Assembly: GCA_013695575.1 (NCBI GenBank)
Contig: JACDAF010000031.1
Span: forward strand, 1-17,955
Direction: 5' to 3'
DNA from: Chloroflexota bacterium
GTDB taxonomy: Bacteria > Chloroflexota > Limnocylindria > P2-11E
Length of the DNA stretch: 17,955 nt
Numbering within the stretch: position 1 is the stretch's first letter; every line of letters starts with the position of its first letter. A model generated the notes under the pieces. The model made no database searches. It was not told the origin of the DNA and saw nothing but the letters and a program-made list of their open reading frames with translations. This document shows, piece by piece, positions 1-6,371 of this stretch. The translations under genes were made by a program, and so were the position numbers.

Positions 1-38
1 CGCCCGGTGCCAAAGAAGAAGGCCATCGGCGTGCTCAT
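1..38 (-). CDS. rpsI: 30S ribosomal protein S9 (uS9), N-terminal fragment cut by window edge
   Basis: Only 12 complete codons are visible, reading MSTPMAFFFGTG from the ATG at 38. The FFGTG segment matches the start of bacterial S9, where a Y/F-x-GTGRRK motif opens the protein. The ATG overlaps the rplM stop as ATGA, and rpsI directly follows rplM in almost all bacteria. The remainder lies beyond position 1. The identification rests mostly on context plus this short match. Confidence 0.85.
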   Translation of the reverse strand, partial: MSTPMAFFFGTG

Positions 39-490
39 CGGACCAAGTCTCCCGTCTCCGGCAGCGGCTCCGGCCCCTGCGCTTCATGGGGGTGCTCGGC
101 ACCCGCGTAGATCTTCAGCTTGCGCAACTGCTGGACACCCAGCGTGGTGCTCGGCAACATCCCCTTGACGGCACGGCGGATGACCTCTTCCGGCCGGCGC
201 GAGAGCAGATCGCCCAGCGTCTCCTGGCGGAAGCCGCCGGGATAGCCGCTGTGGCGCGCGTAGACCTTTGTCTCACGCTTGTCGCGGGAAACCGAGATCT
301 TGCCGGCGTTCAGCACGATGACGTGGTCGCCGGTGTCCATGTGCGTGGCGTAGCCGGGCTTGTGCTTGCCAGCCAGCACGCGAGCGATGCGCGAGGCGAG
401 GCGGCCGAGGGTCTGCCCCTCGGCGTCCACCACGAACCAGTGGCGCTCGATCTCACTCGCTCTGGGGCTGTAGGTCTTGATCATCGTCAT
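35..490 (-). CDS. rplM: 50S ribosomal protein L13 (uL13)
   Basis: A 151-residue L13, close to the usual 142-150. It is an early-assembling large-subunit protein bound to 23S rRNA. The family segments are clear: KTYSP near the start, WFVVDAEGQTLGRLAS, MDTGDHVIVLNAGKI, then KVYARHSGYPGG and the RAVKGMLP motif near residue 108. Two starts are possible, ATG at 490 (MTMIKTYSP) or ATG at 484 (MIKTYSP); the second fits family length better. A GAAGGAAG stretch lies upstream. The gene overlaps the truA 3' end by 38 bp (or 32 bp) in another frame and shares ATGA with rpsI, so coupling in both directions is likely. Confidence 0.96.
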   Translation of the reverse strand: MTMIKTYSPRASEIERHWFVVDAEGQTLGRLASRIARVLAGKHKPGYATHMDTGDHVIVLNAGKISVSRDKRETKVYARHSGYPGGFRQETLGDLLSRRPEEVIRRAVKGMLPSTTLGVQQLRKLKIYAGAEHPHEAQGPEPLPETGDLVR

Positions 491-1244
491 CCGTCGTCGA
501 CTTCCTTCTGCCGGTCGCCGGTCCGAACCGCACTCTCCGCAGGCTCAGGCCATGCGGTGGTGCGATCGCGCCGGCGAAGGCCCGTTCCCGCGACCGCAAC
601 GCGGCCGCCAGGTCCTCCGCGGTCGCCTCACCACGCCCGATGCGCAGCAGGGCAGCCACGATGCTTCGTACCATCTGGCGCAGGAACGCATCCCCGACCA
701 CGTCGATCGTGATCGTCTTTCCGATCCTGCGGATCCGCACCCGGTGAAGGGTCCGGATCGGTTGTCGATGCCATCCGCCGAAGGCGGAGAAATCATGTCT
801 GCCGACCAGCAGTCGAGCTGCCGTGTCCATCGCCTCGACATCCAGCGGTCCCCTGATCCCGAGCGCGAAACGCTCGTGCAGCGGACTGCGGGTGCCGGTC
901 CTGACGGTGTACCGATACTCCCGTTGCCGGGCGGCGTGGCGAGGCTGGAAACCAAGCTCCACGCGGACCAGTGGGCCCATGGCGATGTCCCGTGGGAGCA
1001 TCGCATCCAGCGCCCGTCGGAGCTTATCCCGAGGGAGTCGTCCCTGGTACGTGAAGGCGATCACCTGCCCGCTGGCGTGGACGCCCGTGTCGGTCCGGCC
1101 CGCGCCATCGACCCGGATGCGACATCCGTCCGACAAGCGGGCGAGTGCCGATTCGAGTTCTCCCTGGACGGTCCGGCCTTCGCGCTGCAGCTGGAAGCCG
1201 CAGAACTCCGTGCCGTCGTATTCGACCCGCGCGCGGTAGCGCAC
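453..1244 (-). CDS. truA: tRNA pseudouridine synthase A (positions 38-40)
   Basis: A 263-residue TruA, which converts uridines 38-40 of the tRNA anticodon arm to pseudouridine in the cytoplasm. The N-terminus RVEYDGTEFCGFQ and the catalytic motif GAGRTDTGVHA around residues 47-57 are present; D52 is the expected nucleophile. Later landmarks are REYRY, RHDFSAFGG and FLRQMVR. The start is GTG at 1244, preceded by GAGAGG; no closer ATG gives the RVEYDG start. The C-terminus has an added short acidic tail (DDDDQ). That tail lies partly in the overlap with rplM. Linkage between rplQ and rplM is common in Gram-positive and Chloroflexota genomes. Confidence 0.95.
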   Translation of the reverse strand: MRYRARVEYDGTEFCGFQLQREGRTVQGELESALARLSDGCRIRVDGAGRTDTGVHASGQVIAFTYQGRLPRDKLRRALDAMLPRDIAMGPLVRVELGFQPRHAARQREYRYTVRTGTRSPLHERFALGIRGPLDVEAMDTAARLLVGRHDFSAFGGWHRQPIRTLHRVRIRRIGKTITIDVVGDAFLRQMVRSIVAALLRIGRGEATAEDLAAALRSRERAFAGAIAPPHGLSLRRVRFGPATGRRKSTTDDDDQDLQPQSE

Positions 1245-1279
1245 GAGGCCGCCCTCTCGGGCAGCTGCTTGGCTCTTGC

Positions 1280-1633
1280 TCAGACGAGCTCGAGCTGGAC
1301 GATGGGCGCCGCGTCCCCGGCCCGGGGGCCGAGGCGGATCACCCTTGTGAAACCGGAAGTGCGATCGCCGTAGCGAGCGGCGATCTCGTTCATCAGCTTG
1401 TCGATGACGAGCGGCTCGTTGGGCATCTCGGAGATGATCCGCCGACGCGAGGTCAGCGAACCTTCCTTGGCCAAAGTGATCATCCGCTCGACTTGACCGC
1501 GGACCTCCTTAGCCTTGGCCTCGGTGGTGCGGATCTGCTCATAACGGATGACCGCCACGATGAGGTTGCGGTAGAGCGCCTTGCGCGGTGCGGTCTTGCG
1601 ACCGAGCTTGCGTCCGTCGATGCGGTGGGCCAT
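1280..1633 (-). CDS. rplQ: 50S ribosomal protein L17 (bL17)
   Basis: A 117-residue L17 of normal length (about 116-130). It sits at the polypeptide exit side of the large subunit. The N-terminal signature MAHRIDGRKLGRKTAPRKAL is typical, where family members read KLgR...HR.A.LRNL; EQIRTTEAKAKEVR and the C-terminal GFTRVIRLGPRAGDAAP are also diagnostic. The ATG at 1633 lies 3 bp after the rpoA stop, so translation is probably coupled to RpoA. A 35 bp spacer separates it from truA. Confidence 0.97.
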   Translation of the reverse strand: MAHRIDGRKLGRKTAPRKALYRNLIVAVIRYEQIRTTEAKAKEVRGQVERMITLAKEGSLTSRRRIISEMPNEPLVIDKLMNEIAARYGDRTSGFTRVIRLGPRAGDAAPIVQLELV

Positions 1634-1636
1634 GGC

Positions 1637-2662
1637 TCAGGCGTCCTCGTCCTCATCGTCATCGAACGTGCCCAGCTCTTCGCCGTCGTAGGACGCGGCG
1701 CCCTCTTCTTCCGGCGGCAGGAAGCCGCGCATCCGGAGGCGCTCCTTCATCTCGTCGAGCGACTTCTTGCCGAAGTTGCGCATCCGGAGCAGCTCCTCGT
1801 CGGGGGTCTGCAGCAGCTGGCCCACCTTCGTGATGCCGTGCCGCTTCAGCGAGTTGAAGGCGCGCTGTGGCAGGTCGAGGTCCTCGATCTGCATCTCCGC
1901 CAGGCCCGACGCCAGTGCGCCCGGCGCGGCGGCCGCGGGCGCCGCGAACGCGGCCTGCGAGCGGGTGAGCCCCTGGAACAGCGAGAACTGCTGCACGAGG
2001 ATCTGCGCGCCCTGCGCGACGGCCTCGTCCGGCGGCGTCGTGCCGTCGGTCCACACCTCGACGATGAGGCGGTCGTAGTCGGTGACCTGCCCGACGCGGG
2101 TGTTCTCCACGTGGAAGTTCACGCGCTTCACCGGGCTGAAGAGCGCGTCGATCGGGATGACCCCGATCGGCAGGCCCTCGCGGCGGTCCCCCGAGGTGAA
2201 GCCCCGGCCGGTCTGGACCGTGAGCTCCATCCAGAGCGAGGCCTCGGGCTCGAGGGTCGCGATGTGCGCCTCCGGGTTCACGAGCTCGATGTCGCTCGTG
2301 GTCTGGATGTCGGCCGCGGTGACCTGGCCGGGGCCATCCTTCTCGAGCGTCAGCGTGACGGGCTCGCCGGCGAACGAGCGGAGCCGCAGGTTCTTCAGGT
2401 TGAGGACGATCTGGACGACGTCCTCCTTCACGCCGGGGACCGTCGAGAACTCGTGGGCGACGCCGCGGATGCGAGCGGCGGTCACCGCGGCACCCGGCAG
2501 CGAGCTCAACAGCACGCGCCGGAGCGAGTTGCCGAGGGTCGTGCCGTAGCCCGCCGACAGCGGCTCGCACACGAACTTGCCGTAACGGTCGTCGGCTTCA
2601 TCCCCCGGCTCACTGGGGAGGCGCTCGATCTTGGGGTATTCGAGTTCGACTGACATCGTCAT
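1637..2662 (-). CDS. rpoA: DNA-directed RNA polymerase subunit alpha
   Basis: A 341-residue alpha subunit. Residues about 5-235 form the N-terminal domain that dimerises and binds beta and beta'; the motif GYGTTLGNSLRRVLLSS is at about 39-54. An Ala/Pro-rich linker (about 236-255) leads to the C-terminal domain (about 259-310, IEDLDLPQRAFNSLK to NFGKKSLDEMKERL), which binds UP-element DNA and activators. After it comes an unusually acidic tail ending DDDEDEDA. The ATG at 2662 has an AAGGAG ribosome-binding site 8 bp upstream; a second ATG lies at 2656. It follows rpsD, the normal alpha-operon position. Confidence 0.98.
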   Translation of the reverse strand: MTMSVELEYPKIERLPSEPGDEADDRYGKFVCEPLSAGYGTTLGNSLRRVLLSSLPGAAVTAARIRGVAHEFSTVPGVKEDVVQIVLNLKNLRLRSFAGEPVTLTLEKDGPGQVTAADIQTTSDIELVNPEAHIATLEPEASLWMELTVQTGRGFTSGDRREGLPIGVIPIDALFSPVKRVNFHVENTRVGQVTDYDRLIVEVWTDGTTPPDEAVAQGAQILVQQFSLFQGLTRSQAAFAAPAAAAPGALASGLAEMQIEDLDLPQRAFNSLKRHGITKVGQLLQTPDEELLRMRNFGKKSLDEMKERLRMRGFLPPEEEGAASYDGEELGTFDDDEDEDA

Positions 2663-2687
2663 GGATACCTCTCCTTAGGCCGCGCGG

Positions 2688-3311
2688 CTACCGTGAATAG
2701 TGCTCAACGATGAGCTGGGTATCGACCTGCGCTTCGATCTGGCCGCGCTCGGGGGTACTCGTCACCGTCGCGGTGAAGGACTCGGGGTCGACCTCGAGCC
2801 AGCCCGGCCGCGCCTGGGTCTTCGCCCAGCCGACCACGTCCTTGAAGTACGTGAGGCCGCGGCTCGACTCGTGCACCGCGACGACGTCGCCCGCGCGGAC
2901 CTGACGGCTGGGCGTCTTGGAGCGACGGCCGTTGACGGTGATGTGCGCATGCGTCACGAGCTGGCGCGCCTGCGCGCGCGACTTCGCGAAGCCCGCGCGG
3001 TACACCACGTTGTCGACGCGTGACTCGAGCATGACCAGCAGCTGGTCGCCCGTCGCGCCGATCTCGTGCTCGGCCCGGTCGAAGGTGCCCTTCATCTGGG
3101 CCTCCATGACGCCGTACATGCGGCGCACCTTCTGCTTCTCGCGAAGCTGGAGCGCGAAGTCGGACACCTTGCGGCGGCGCTGCTGGTGCATGCCCGGCGG
3201 CGACGAGCGCTTCTCGAAAGTGCACTTCGTGACGCACTTCTCGCCCTTCAGGTAGAGCTTCATGCCCTCGCGGCGGCACAGCCGGCAACGCGGTCCGGTG
3301 TAACGAGCCAT
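2688..3311 (-). CDS. rpsD: 30S ribosomal protein S4 (uS4), zinc-binding form
   Basis: A 207-residue S4, a primary 16S rRNA binder that starts 30S assembly and in many bacteria represses its own operon. The start MARYTGPRCRLCRREG carries C9 and C12, with C26 and C30 following, a four-cysteine set seen in the zinc (C+) forms. The S4 RNA-binding domain spans about residues 97-160 (MLESRVDNVVYRAGFAKSRA). ATG at 3311 is preceded by AGGAG. The frame stays open upstream through rpsK, but this is a shadow: family start and ribosome-binding site fix the ATG at 3311. Confidence 0.98.
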   Translation of the reverse strand: MARYTGPRCRLCRREGMKLYLKGEKCVTKCTFEKRSSPPGMHQQRRRKVSDFALQLREKQKVRRMYGVMEAQMKGTFDRAEHEIGATGDQLLVMLESRVDNVVYRAGFAKSRAQARQLVTHAHITVNGRRSKTPSRQVRAGDVVAVHESSRGLTYFKDVVGWAKTQARPGWLEVDPESFTATVTSTPERGQIEAQVDTQLIVEHYSR

Positions 3312-3334
3312 CTGTTCTCCTACTCCCCGCGCTT

Positions 3335-3775
3335 CTAGACCCGGCGCCGCTTCGGCGGGCGGCAGCCGTTGTGCGGGATCGGCGTCACATCGGTGATCGC
3401 CGTGACCTCGAGACCCGCGGCCTCGAGCGCGCGGATCGCGGCCTCGCGACCGGCGCCCGGGCCGCGCACGAACACCTCGACCGTGCGCATGCCCTGCTCG
3501 ATCGCCTTGCGCGCGGCGTTCTCCGCCGTGATCTGCGCCGCGTACGGCGTGCTCTTGCGCGAGCCCTTCCAGCCGGATGCTCCGGCCGAGGACCACGCGA
3601 CGACCCTCCCGGTGAGGTCGGTGAGCGACACGATCGTGTTGTTGAACGAGGCCTTGATGTGCACGTGGCCGCGTGGCACGACGCGCTTGTCGCGCTTGCG
3701 GCGCGCGCGCTCGGGCTTGGCGGCCTCGCCCTCCGCGGTAGCCGCAGCCGCGGTCTTCTTCTCCTGCGCCGCCAC
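3335..3775 (-). CDS. rpsK: 30S ribosomal protein S11 (uS11)
   Basis: A 146-residue S11, a platform protein of the small subunit next to the 3' end of 16S rRNA. Core motifs are HVHIKASFNNTIVSLTD, SSAGASGWKGSRKSTPYAAQ and the C-terminal DVTPIPHNGCRPPKRRRV. The GTG start at 3775 overlaps the rpsM stop as TAGTG, a coupled arrangement. The first 35 or so residues (Ala/Lys/Glu-rich, then RARRKRDKR) are about 20 longer than in common S11 proteins. The core is standard, so identity is certain; the exact start is slightly less so. Confidence 0.97.
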   Translation of the reverse strand: MAAQEKKTAAAATAEGEAAKPERARRKRDKRVVPRGHVHIKASFNNTIVSLTDLTGRVVAWSSAGASGWKGSRKSTPYAAQITAENAARKAIEQGMRTVEVFVRGPGAGREAAIRALEAAGLEVTAITDVTPIPHNGCRPPKRRRV

Positions 3776-4158
3776 TAGGTCTTCGCCGCCGTCTTCTTCC
3801 TGCCGGCGACCGTCTTGCGCGGGCCCTTGCGGGTGCGCGCGTTCGTGCGCGTGCGCTGGCCCTTCGTCGGCAGGCCACGGCGGTGGCGGAGCCCGCGGTA
3901 GCTGCCGATCTCCTGCAGCCGCTTGATGTTCAGCGCCACCTCGCGGCGGAGGTCACCCTCGACCGTGAAGGTCCGGTCGATGATCTCGCGGAGCTTGGAG
4001 ACCTGGGCCTCGGTGAGGTCGCGCACGCGGGTCCCGCCGTCGACGCGCGCCTCGTGACACGCCCGCTTGGCGGTCGTGGGTCCGATGCCGAAGATGTAGC
4101 GGAGCGACACGTCCACACGCTTCTCGCGCGGGATGTCGACGCCGGAGATCCGTGCCAT
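3775..4158 (-). CDS. rpsM: 30S ribosomal protein S13 (uS13)
   Basis: A 127-residue S13, a head protein that contacts the P-site tRNA and forms bridges to the large subunit. The start MARISGVDIPREKRVDVSLRYIFGIG is canonical, and the C-terminus RGLRHRRGLPTKGQRTRTNARTRKGP is the basic tail that reaches tRNA. ATG at 4158 is chosen over a longer upstream frame because it gives the family start and has AGGAG 8 bp upstream. It overlaps rpsK by one base. Between it and rpmJ lies a repeat-bearing spacer. Confidence 0.98.
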   Translation of the reverse strand: MARISGVDIPREKRVDVSLRYIFGIGPTTAKRACHEARVDGGTRVRDLTEAQVSKLREIIDRTFTVEGDLRREVALNIKRLQEIGSYRGLRHRRGLPTKGQRTRTNARTRKGPRKTVAGRKKTAAKT

Positions 4159-4169
4159 TCCGCTGACTC

Positions 4170-4262
4170 CTATTTCTCGCGCTCGGCCTGCGGCCTCGCC
4201 GCCCGGCTCCGCCTCGTGTGGACTCGCTCCTCGCGGCAAAGCCGCTCGTCACTCGTTCTCAT
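4170..4262 (-). CDS. Possible small ORF of 30 codons in the rpmJ-rpsM spacer
   Basis: An open frame starts at ATG 4262, two bases after the rpmJ stop, and ends with TAG at 4170-4172, in the leader of rpsM. The peptide would begin MRTSDERLCREER and end AARPQAEREK: arginine- and glutamate-rich, with no membrane segment or known domain. It resembles the frame at 11106-11231 at both ends. However, the same DNA repeat makes another reading frame look alike too (MTSGFAA and GRRPSAR in both places). The likeness may therefore be a nucleotide repeat and not a protein. Treat as unproven. Confidence 0.3.
   Translation of the reverse strand: MRTSDERLCREERVHTRRSRAARPQAEREK
4176..4258 (-). repeat. Two-hairpin intergenic repeat, copy in the rpmJ-rpsM spacer
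   Basis: The 5' half (4258-4223, transcript sense) contains the hairpin GCGGC-TTT-GCCGC; the 3' half (4202-4176) contains GGCC-GCA-GGCC followed by GAGCGCGAG. The 5' half matches the copy in the secY-adk spacer at 34 of 36 positions. The 33 bases at 4230-4262 match 11199-11231 at 32 of 33. The 3' half matches 11118-11144 at 26 of 27. No U-tract follows, so it is not a terminator. Confidence 0.75.
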
Positions 4263-4264
4263 GA

Positions 4265-4378
4265 CTATCCCTGCCGCTGCTTGTGCTTCGGCTCGGAGCA
4301 GATCACGAGGATCACGCCTTCACGCCGGATGATCTTGCACTTGTCGCAGCGCTTCTTTACCGACGCCCTGACCTTCAA
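4265..4378 (-). CDS. rpmJ: 50S ribosomal protein L36 (bL36), TTG start
   Basis: A 37-residue L36, the smallest large-subunit protein, with the zinc ligand set C11, C14, C27 and H32. The N-terminus reads (M)KVRASVKKRCDKCK and then IIRREGVILVICSEPKHKQRQG, which is canonical. No ATG is available: the family start falls exactly on a TTG at 4378, so a simple ATG-based search would miss the gene. An AGAGGGG stretch lies about 12 bases upstream. It sits between infA and rpsM, as in most bacteria. Confidence 0.95.
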   Translation of the reverse strand: MKVRASVKKRCDKCKIIRREGVILVICSEPKHKQRQG

Positions 4379-4461
4379 CTTCGAAGACCGCCCCTCTTGA
4401 TCCCGATTCCGTCCCTGATCTCGTTATCCGTTCTTGCGAGTTTCCAGCAGCCAGTAGCGAG
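4379..4461. other. infA-rpmJ spacer, leader of rpmJ
   Basis: An 83 bp spacer, relatively A+T-richer than the genes around it. On the minus strand it carries a purine-rich run (GGGATCAAGAGGGGCGG) that may act as the ribosome-binding region of the TTG-started rpmJ. I see no convincing promoter, hairpin or ORF in it. Confidence 0.4.
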
Positions 4462-4695
4462 CTAATAACGAACCCGTCTGGTGATGCGACCGCGCTTGAG
4501 GTCGTACGGCGACAGCTCCACCAGGACCTTGTCGCCCGGCACGACCCGGATGAAGTTCATCCGCATCTTCCCCGAGATGTGCGCCAGCACCGAGTGCCCG
4601 TTCTGGAGGTCGACCTTGAACATGGCGTTGGGGAGGGCCTCCGCGACGGTTCCCTCCACCTCGATCACGTCCTTGCTCGGGGGCTTAGAGGCCAT
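4462..4695 (-). CDS. infA: Translation initiation factor IF-1
   Basis: A 77-residue IF-1, an OB-fold protein that blocks the A site of the 30S subunit during initiation. Motifs DVIEVEGTVAEALPNAMFKV, GHSVLAHISGKMRMNFIR and PGDKVLVELSPYDLKRGRI are typical; the C-terminus RRVRY replaces the usual YR or K ending. The N-terminus is about 5 residues longer than the shortest homologues (MASKPPSKDV). No good Shine-Dalgarno lies at normal distance; a GGAG is 18 bases upstream, directly before a six-codon mini-ORF whose stop abuts the infA ATG. A promoter-like site lies upstream. Confidence 0.97.
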   Translation of the reverse strand: MASKPPSKDVIEVEGTVAEALPNAMFKVDLQNGHSVLAHISGKMRMNFIRVVPGDKVLVELSPYDLKRGRITRRVRY

Positions 4696-4713
4696 TCACA
4701 CCAGCACAAGCAT
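4696..4713 (-). other. Six-codon mini-ORF (MLVLV) abutting infA
   Basis: ATG CTT GTG CTG GTG TGA lies exactly before the infA ATG, with no gap (TGAATG), and GGAG immediately precedes its own ATG. It would lie inside the leader of a transcript made from the promoter at 4744-4773. It could couple initiation to infA, or be chance. Confidence 0.25.
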
Positions 4714-4743
4714 CTCCGCGGCTGACGCGCCACGGGAACGAAG

Positions 4744-4773
4744 ATTGTACGTCTTTCGACCACATCCGGGCAA
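4744..4773 (-). promoter_or_regulatory. Sigma-70-type promoter for infA and the alpha genes
   Basis: On the minus strand TTGCCC (4773-4768) and TACAAT (4749-4744) are separated by 18 bases. The -10 box matches consensus at 5 of 6 positions, the -35 at 4 of 6. The site lies between the map stop (4779) and infA, in one of the few true spacers. Transcription would start near 4737 and give a leader of about 42 bases. An internal promoter before infA is common in such clusters. Confidence 0.6.
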
Positions 4774-4778
4774 GAGCG

Positions 4779-5588
4779 TCATGCCTGGACCAGCTTTCCC
4801 GCAGTGAGCTCCGCCCGGATGCGAGCATCGGCCTCGCCGCCGACCGCTGTCAGGACCACCGGACCCGCCTCGCCGCACCAGATCGTGTGCTCGAAGTGGG
4901 CCGACAGCGAGCCGTCCGCGGTCACCACGGTCCACCGGTCGTCGAGCACGCGGGTCTCCCCGGCCCCCGCGTTCAGCATGGGCTCGATCGCCAGGCAGAG
5001 GCCCGGCCGGATCGGCAGGCCCCGGTCGGGGAGACCGTAGTTCGGCACCTGCGGCTCCTCGTGCATGGCGCGACCGATCCCGTGGCCGACGTAGTTCCGG
5101 ACGACCGAGTACCCCTGGCCCTCGGCGTACGCCTGCACCGTCGCGCCGATGTCGCCGATCCGGCCGCCGGGCGTCGCCGCGGCGATGCCGCGCCGAAGCG
5201 CCTCCTCGGTGGTCGCGATGAGGCGCAGCGCCGCCTCCGACGCGCTGCCGACCGCGACCGTGACCGCCGCGTCGGCGTGCCAGCCATCGACGATCGCGCC
5301 CGCATCGATGCCGATGATGTCGCCGTCCTTGAGCCTGCGCCTGGGCGACGGGATCCCGTGGACGATCTCCCCGTTCACCGAGGTGCAGATCGTGGCCGGG
5401 TACCCGTAGTAGCCGAGGAACGACGATGCCGCACCGTGCCGCGCGATGACGTCGCGCGCGATGCGATCGAGCTCGGCCGTGCTGGCGCCCGGCTTCGCCG
5501 CCGCGCCCGTCGCGGCGAGCATCTCGGCCACGACCTTGCCGGCCTCCCGCATCTTCGCCACCTCGGCGGCCGCCTTCAGCGTCACCAC
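4779..5588 (-). CDS. map: Methionine aminopeptidase, type I
   Basis: A 269-residue type Ia enzyme that removes the N-terminal methionine from nascent proteins. All five dimetal ligands can be placed: D95 and D106 (GIDAGAIVDGWHAD), H169 (YVGHGIG), E202 (AIEPML) and E233 (HFEHTI). H77 (EIVHGIP) and H176 are the substrate-side histidines. The N-terminal SH3-binding zinc extension of type Ic enzymes is absent. The start is GTG at 5588, one base after the adk stop and within GAGGTGGTG; a second GTG follows at 5585. Neighbours secY-adk-map are a classic trio. Confidence 0.97.
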   Translation of the reverse strand: MVTLKAAAEVAKMREAGKVVAEMLAATGAAAKPGASTAELDRIARDVIARHGAASSFLGYYGYPATICTSVNGEIVHGIPSPRRRLKDGDIIGIDAGAIVDGWHADAAVTVAVGSASEAALRLIATTEEALRRGIAAATPGGRIGDIGATVQAYAEGQGYSVVRNYVGHGIGRAMHEEPQVPNYGLPDRGLPIRPGLCLAIEPMLNAGAGETRVLDDRWTVVTADGSLSAHFEHTIWCGEAGPVVLTAVGGEADARIRAELTAGKLVQA

Positions 5589-5589
5589 C

Positions 5590-6285
5590 TCAGGCCGCGG
5601 CGCCGTTCGGCGGGAACGAGCTGTCGACGTCCGTGATCGCGGCGCGCACGCGCGCGAACACCTCGTCGATCGACCCCTCGCCAGGGATGTGCCGGAGGAC
5701 GCCCTGACGCTCGTAGTGCTCGACCACCGGGCGGGTCTGCTCGTCGTAGACCTCGAGCCGGCGGCCGACCACGTCCGGCGAGTCGTCGGCCCGCGCGGTC
5801 GCCACGACGGGGCCGCCGCAGCGGTCGCACACGCCCTCGCGCTTGGGCGGGCGGATGGCGAGCGAGTACATCTGCTGGCAGTCCGAGCAGGTCGCGCGGC
5901 CGCCGAGGCGCTCGAGCAGCCGCTCGCGGGGCACCTCGAAGAGGAGGACCGCCGCGAGCCGGCGGCGGCGCTCCGCGAGCAGGCCGTCGAGCGCGATGGC
6001 CTGCGCGACGGTGCGCGGGAAGCCGTCGAACACGACGCGCGTGCCGGAGCCGATCTCGCCCAGGCAGGCGCGCACCATCTTCACCGTGACCTCGTCGGGC
6101 ACGTACTCGCCGCGGTCCATGAACGACTGCGCGAGCGTGCCGAGGTCGGTCTTGCGGCGCAGGTGATCGCGGAAGAGGTCGCCCGTGGCGAGCTGCACGT
6201 AGCCGCCGCTGTCGACGAGAAGCCGGGCCTGCGTTCCCTTGCCCGATCCGGGGGCGCCCATGAAGACAAGGTCGTGCCCGCTCAA
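5590..6285 (-). CDS. adk: Adenylate kinase, zinc-lid form
   Basis: A 231-residue long-form adenylate kinase (ATP + AMP to 2 ADP). The P-loop GAPGSGKGT is at residues 10-18, the AMP-binding segment TGDLFR at about 35-40, and FDGFPR at 86-91. The lid carries C133, C136, C153 and C156, a four-cysteine zinc site typical of Gram-positive and Chloroflexota enzymes. Start: TTG at 6285, whose TTGA overlaps the stop of the open frame in the secY-adk spacer; the family start (xxLVFMG) leaves little room for another. The C-terminal 12 residues (DSSFPPNGAAA) are extra. Confidence 0.96.
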   Translation of the reverse strand: MSGHDLVFMGAPGSGKGTQARLLVDSGGYVQLATGDLFRDHLRRKTDLGTLAQSFMDRGEYVPDEVTVKMVRACLGEIGSGTRVVFDGFPRTVAQAIALDGLLAERRRRLAAVLLFEVPRERLLERLGGRATCSDCQQMYSLAIRPPKREGVCDRCGGPVVATARADDSPDVVGRRLEVYDEQTRPVVEHYERQGVLRHIPGEGSIDEVFARVRAAITDVDSSFPPNGAAA

Positions 6286-6371
6286 GCTCGGGCCATCCGG
6301 CCCTCGCCGCGCTCAGGGCTGGTCGTCCTCGCTCCTCGCGGCAAGGCCGCTCGTCTCTCGTTCCAGCGCAT
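6282..6371 (-). CDS. Possible small ORF of 29 codons in the secY-adk spacer
   Basis: An open frame starts with the ATG at 6371 (TGATG with the secY stop) and ends with TGA at 6282-6284, overlapping the adk TTG. The peptide would begin MRWNERRAALPRGAR and end RMARA. It is basic with no recognisable domain. The spacer holds the same DNA repeat as the other two spacers, but this frame reads it in a different phase, so the peptide is unlike the other two. That argues for a nucleotide element over a conserved protein. Confidence 0.2.
   Translation of the reverse strand: MRWNERRAALPRGARTTSPERGEGRMARA
6290..6363 (-). repeat. Two-hairpin intergenic repeat, copy in the secY-adk spacer
   Basis: Bases 6363-6328 match the rpmJ-rpsM copy at 34 of 36 positions, with hairpin GCGGC-CTT-GCCGC. 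The 3' half is diverged but keeps a hairpin, GGGCC-GGAT-GGCCC (6303-6290), and a GGCGAGGGCC stretch aligned with GGCGAGGCC of the other copies. Confidence 0.7.

Noticed and set aside
1145..2653. A 502-codon plus-strand open frame opposite rpoA and rplQ
   Set aside because: Antisense shadow of certain genes with Arg/Leu/Val/Asp-rich composition and no ribosome-binding site or family resemblance.
2688..3878. A 396-codon frame ending in S4, which could suggest a fused or extended S4
   Set aside because: The upstream part is rpsK and rpsM sequence read out of frame; the family start MARYTGPRC with AGGAG lies at 3311.
4222..4260. Rho-independent terminator from the hairpin after rpmJ, and likewise after rplX and secY
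   Set aside because: Stems are only about five pairs with short loops and no T-run follows; genes downstream must be transcribed.
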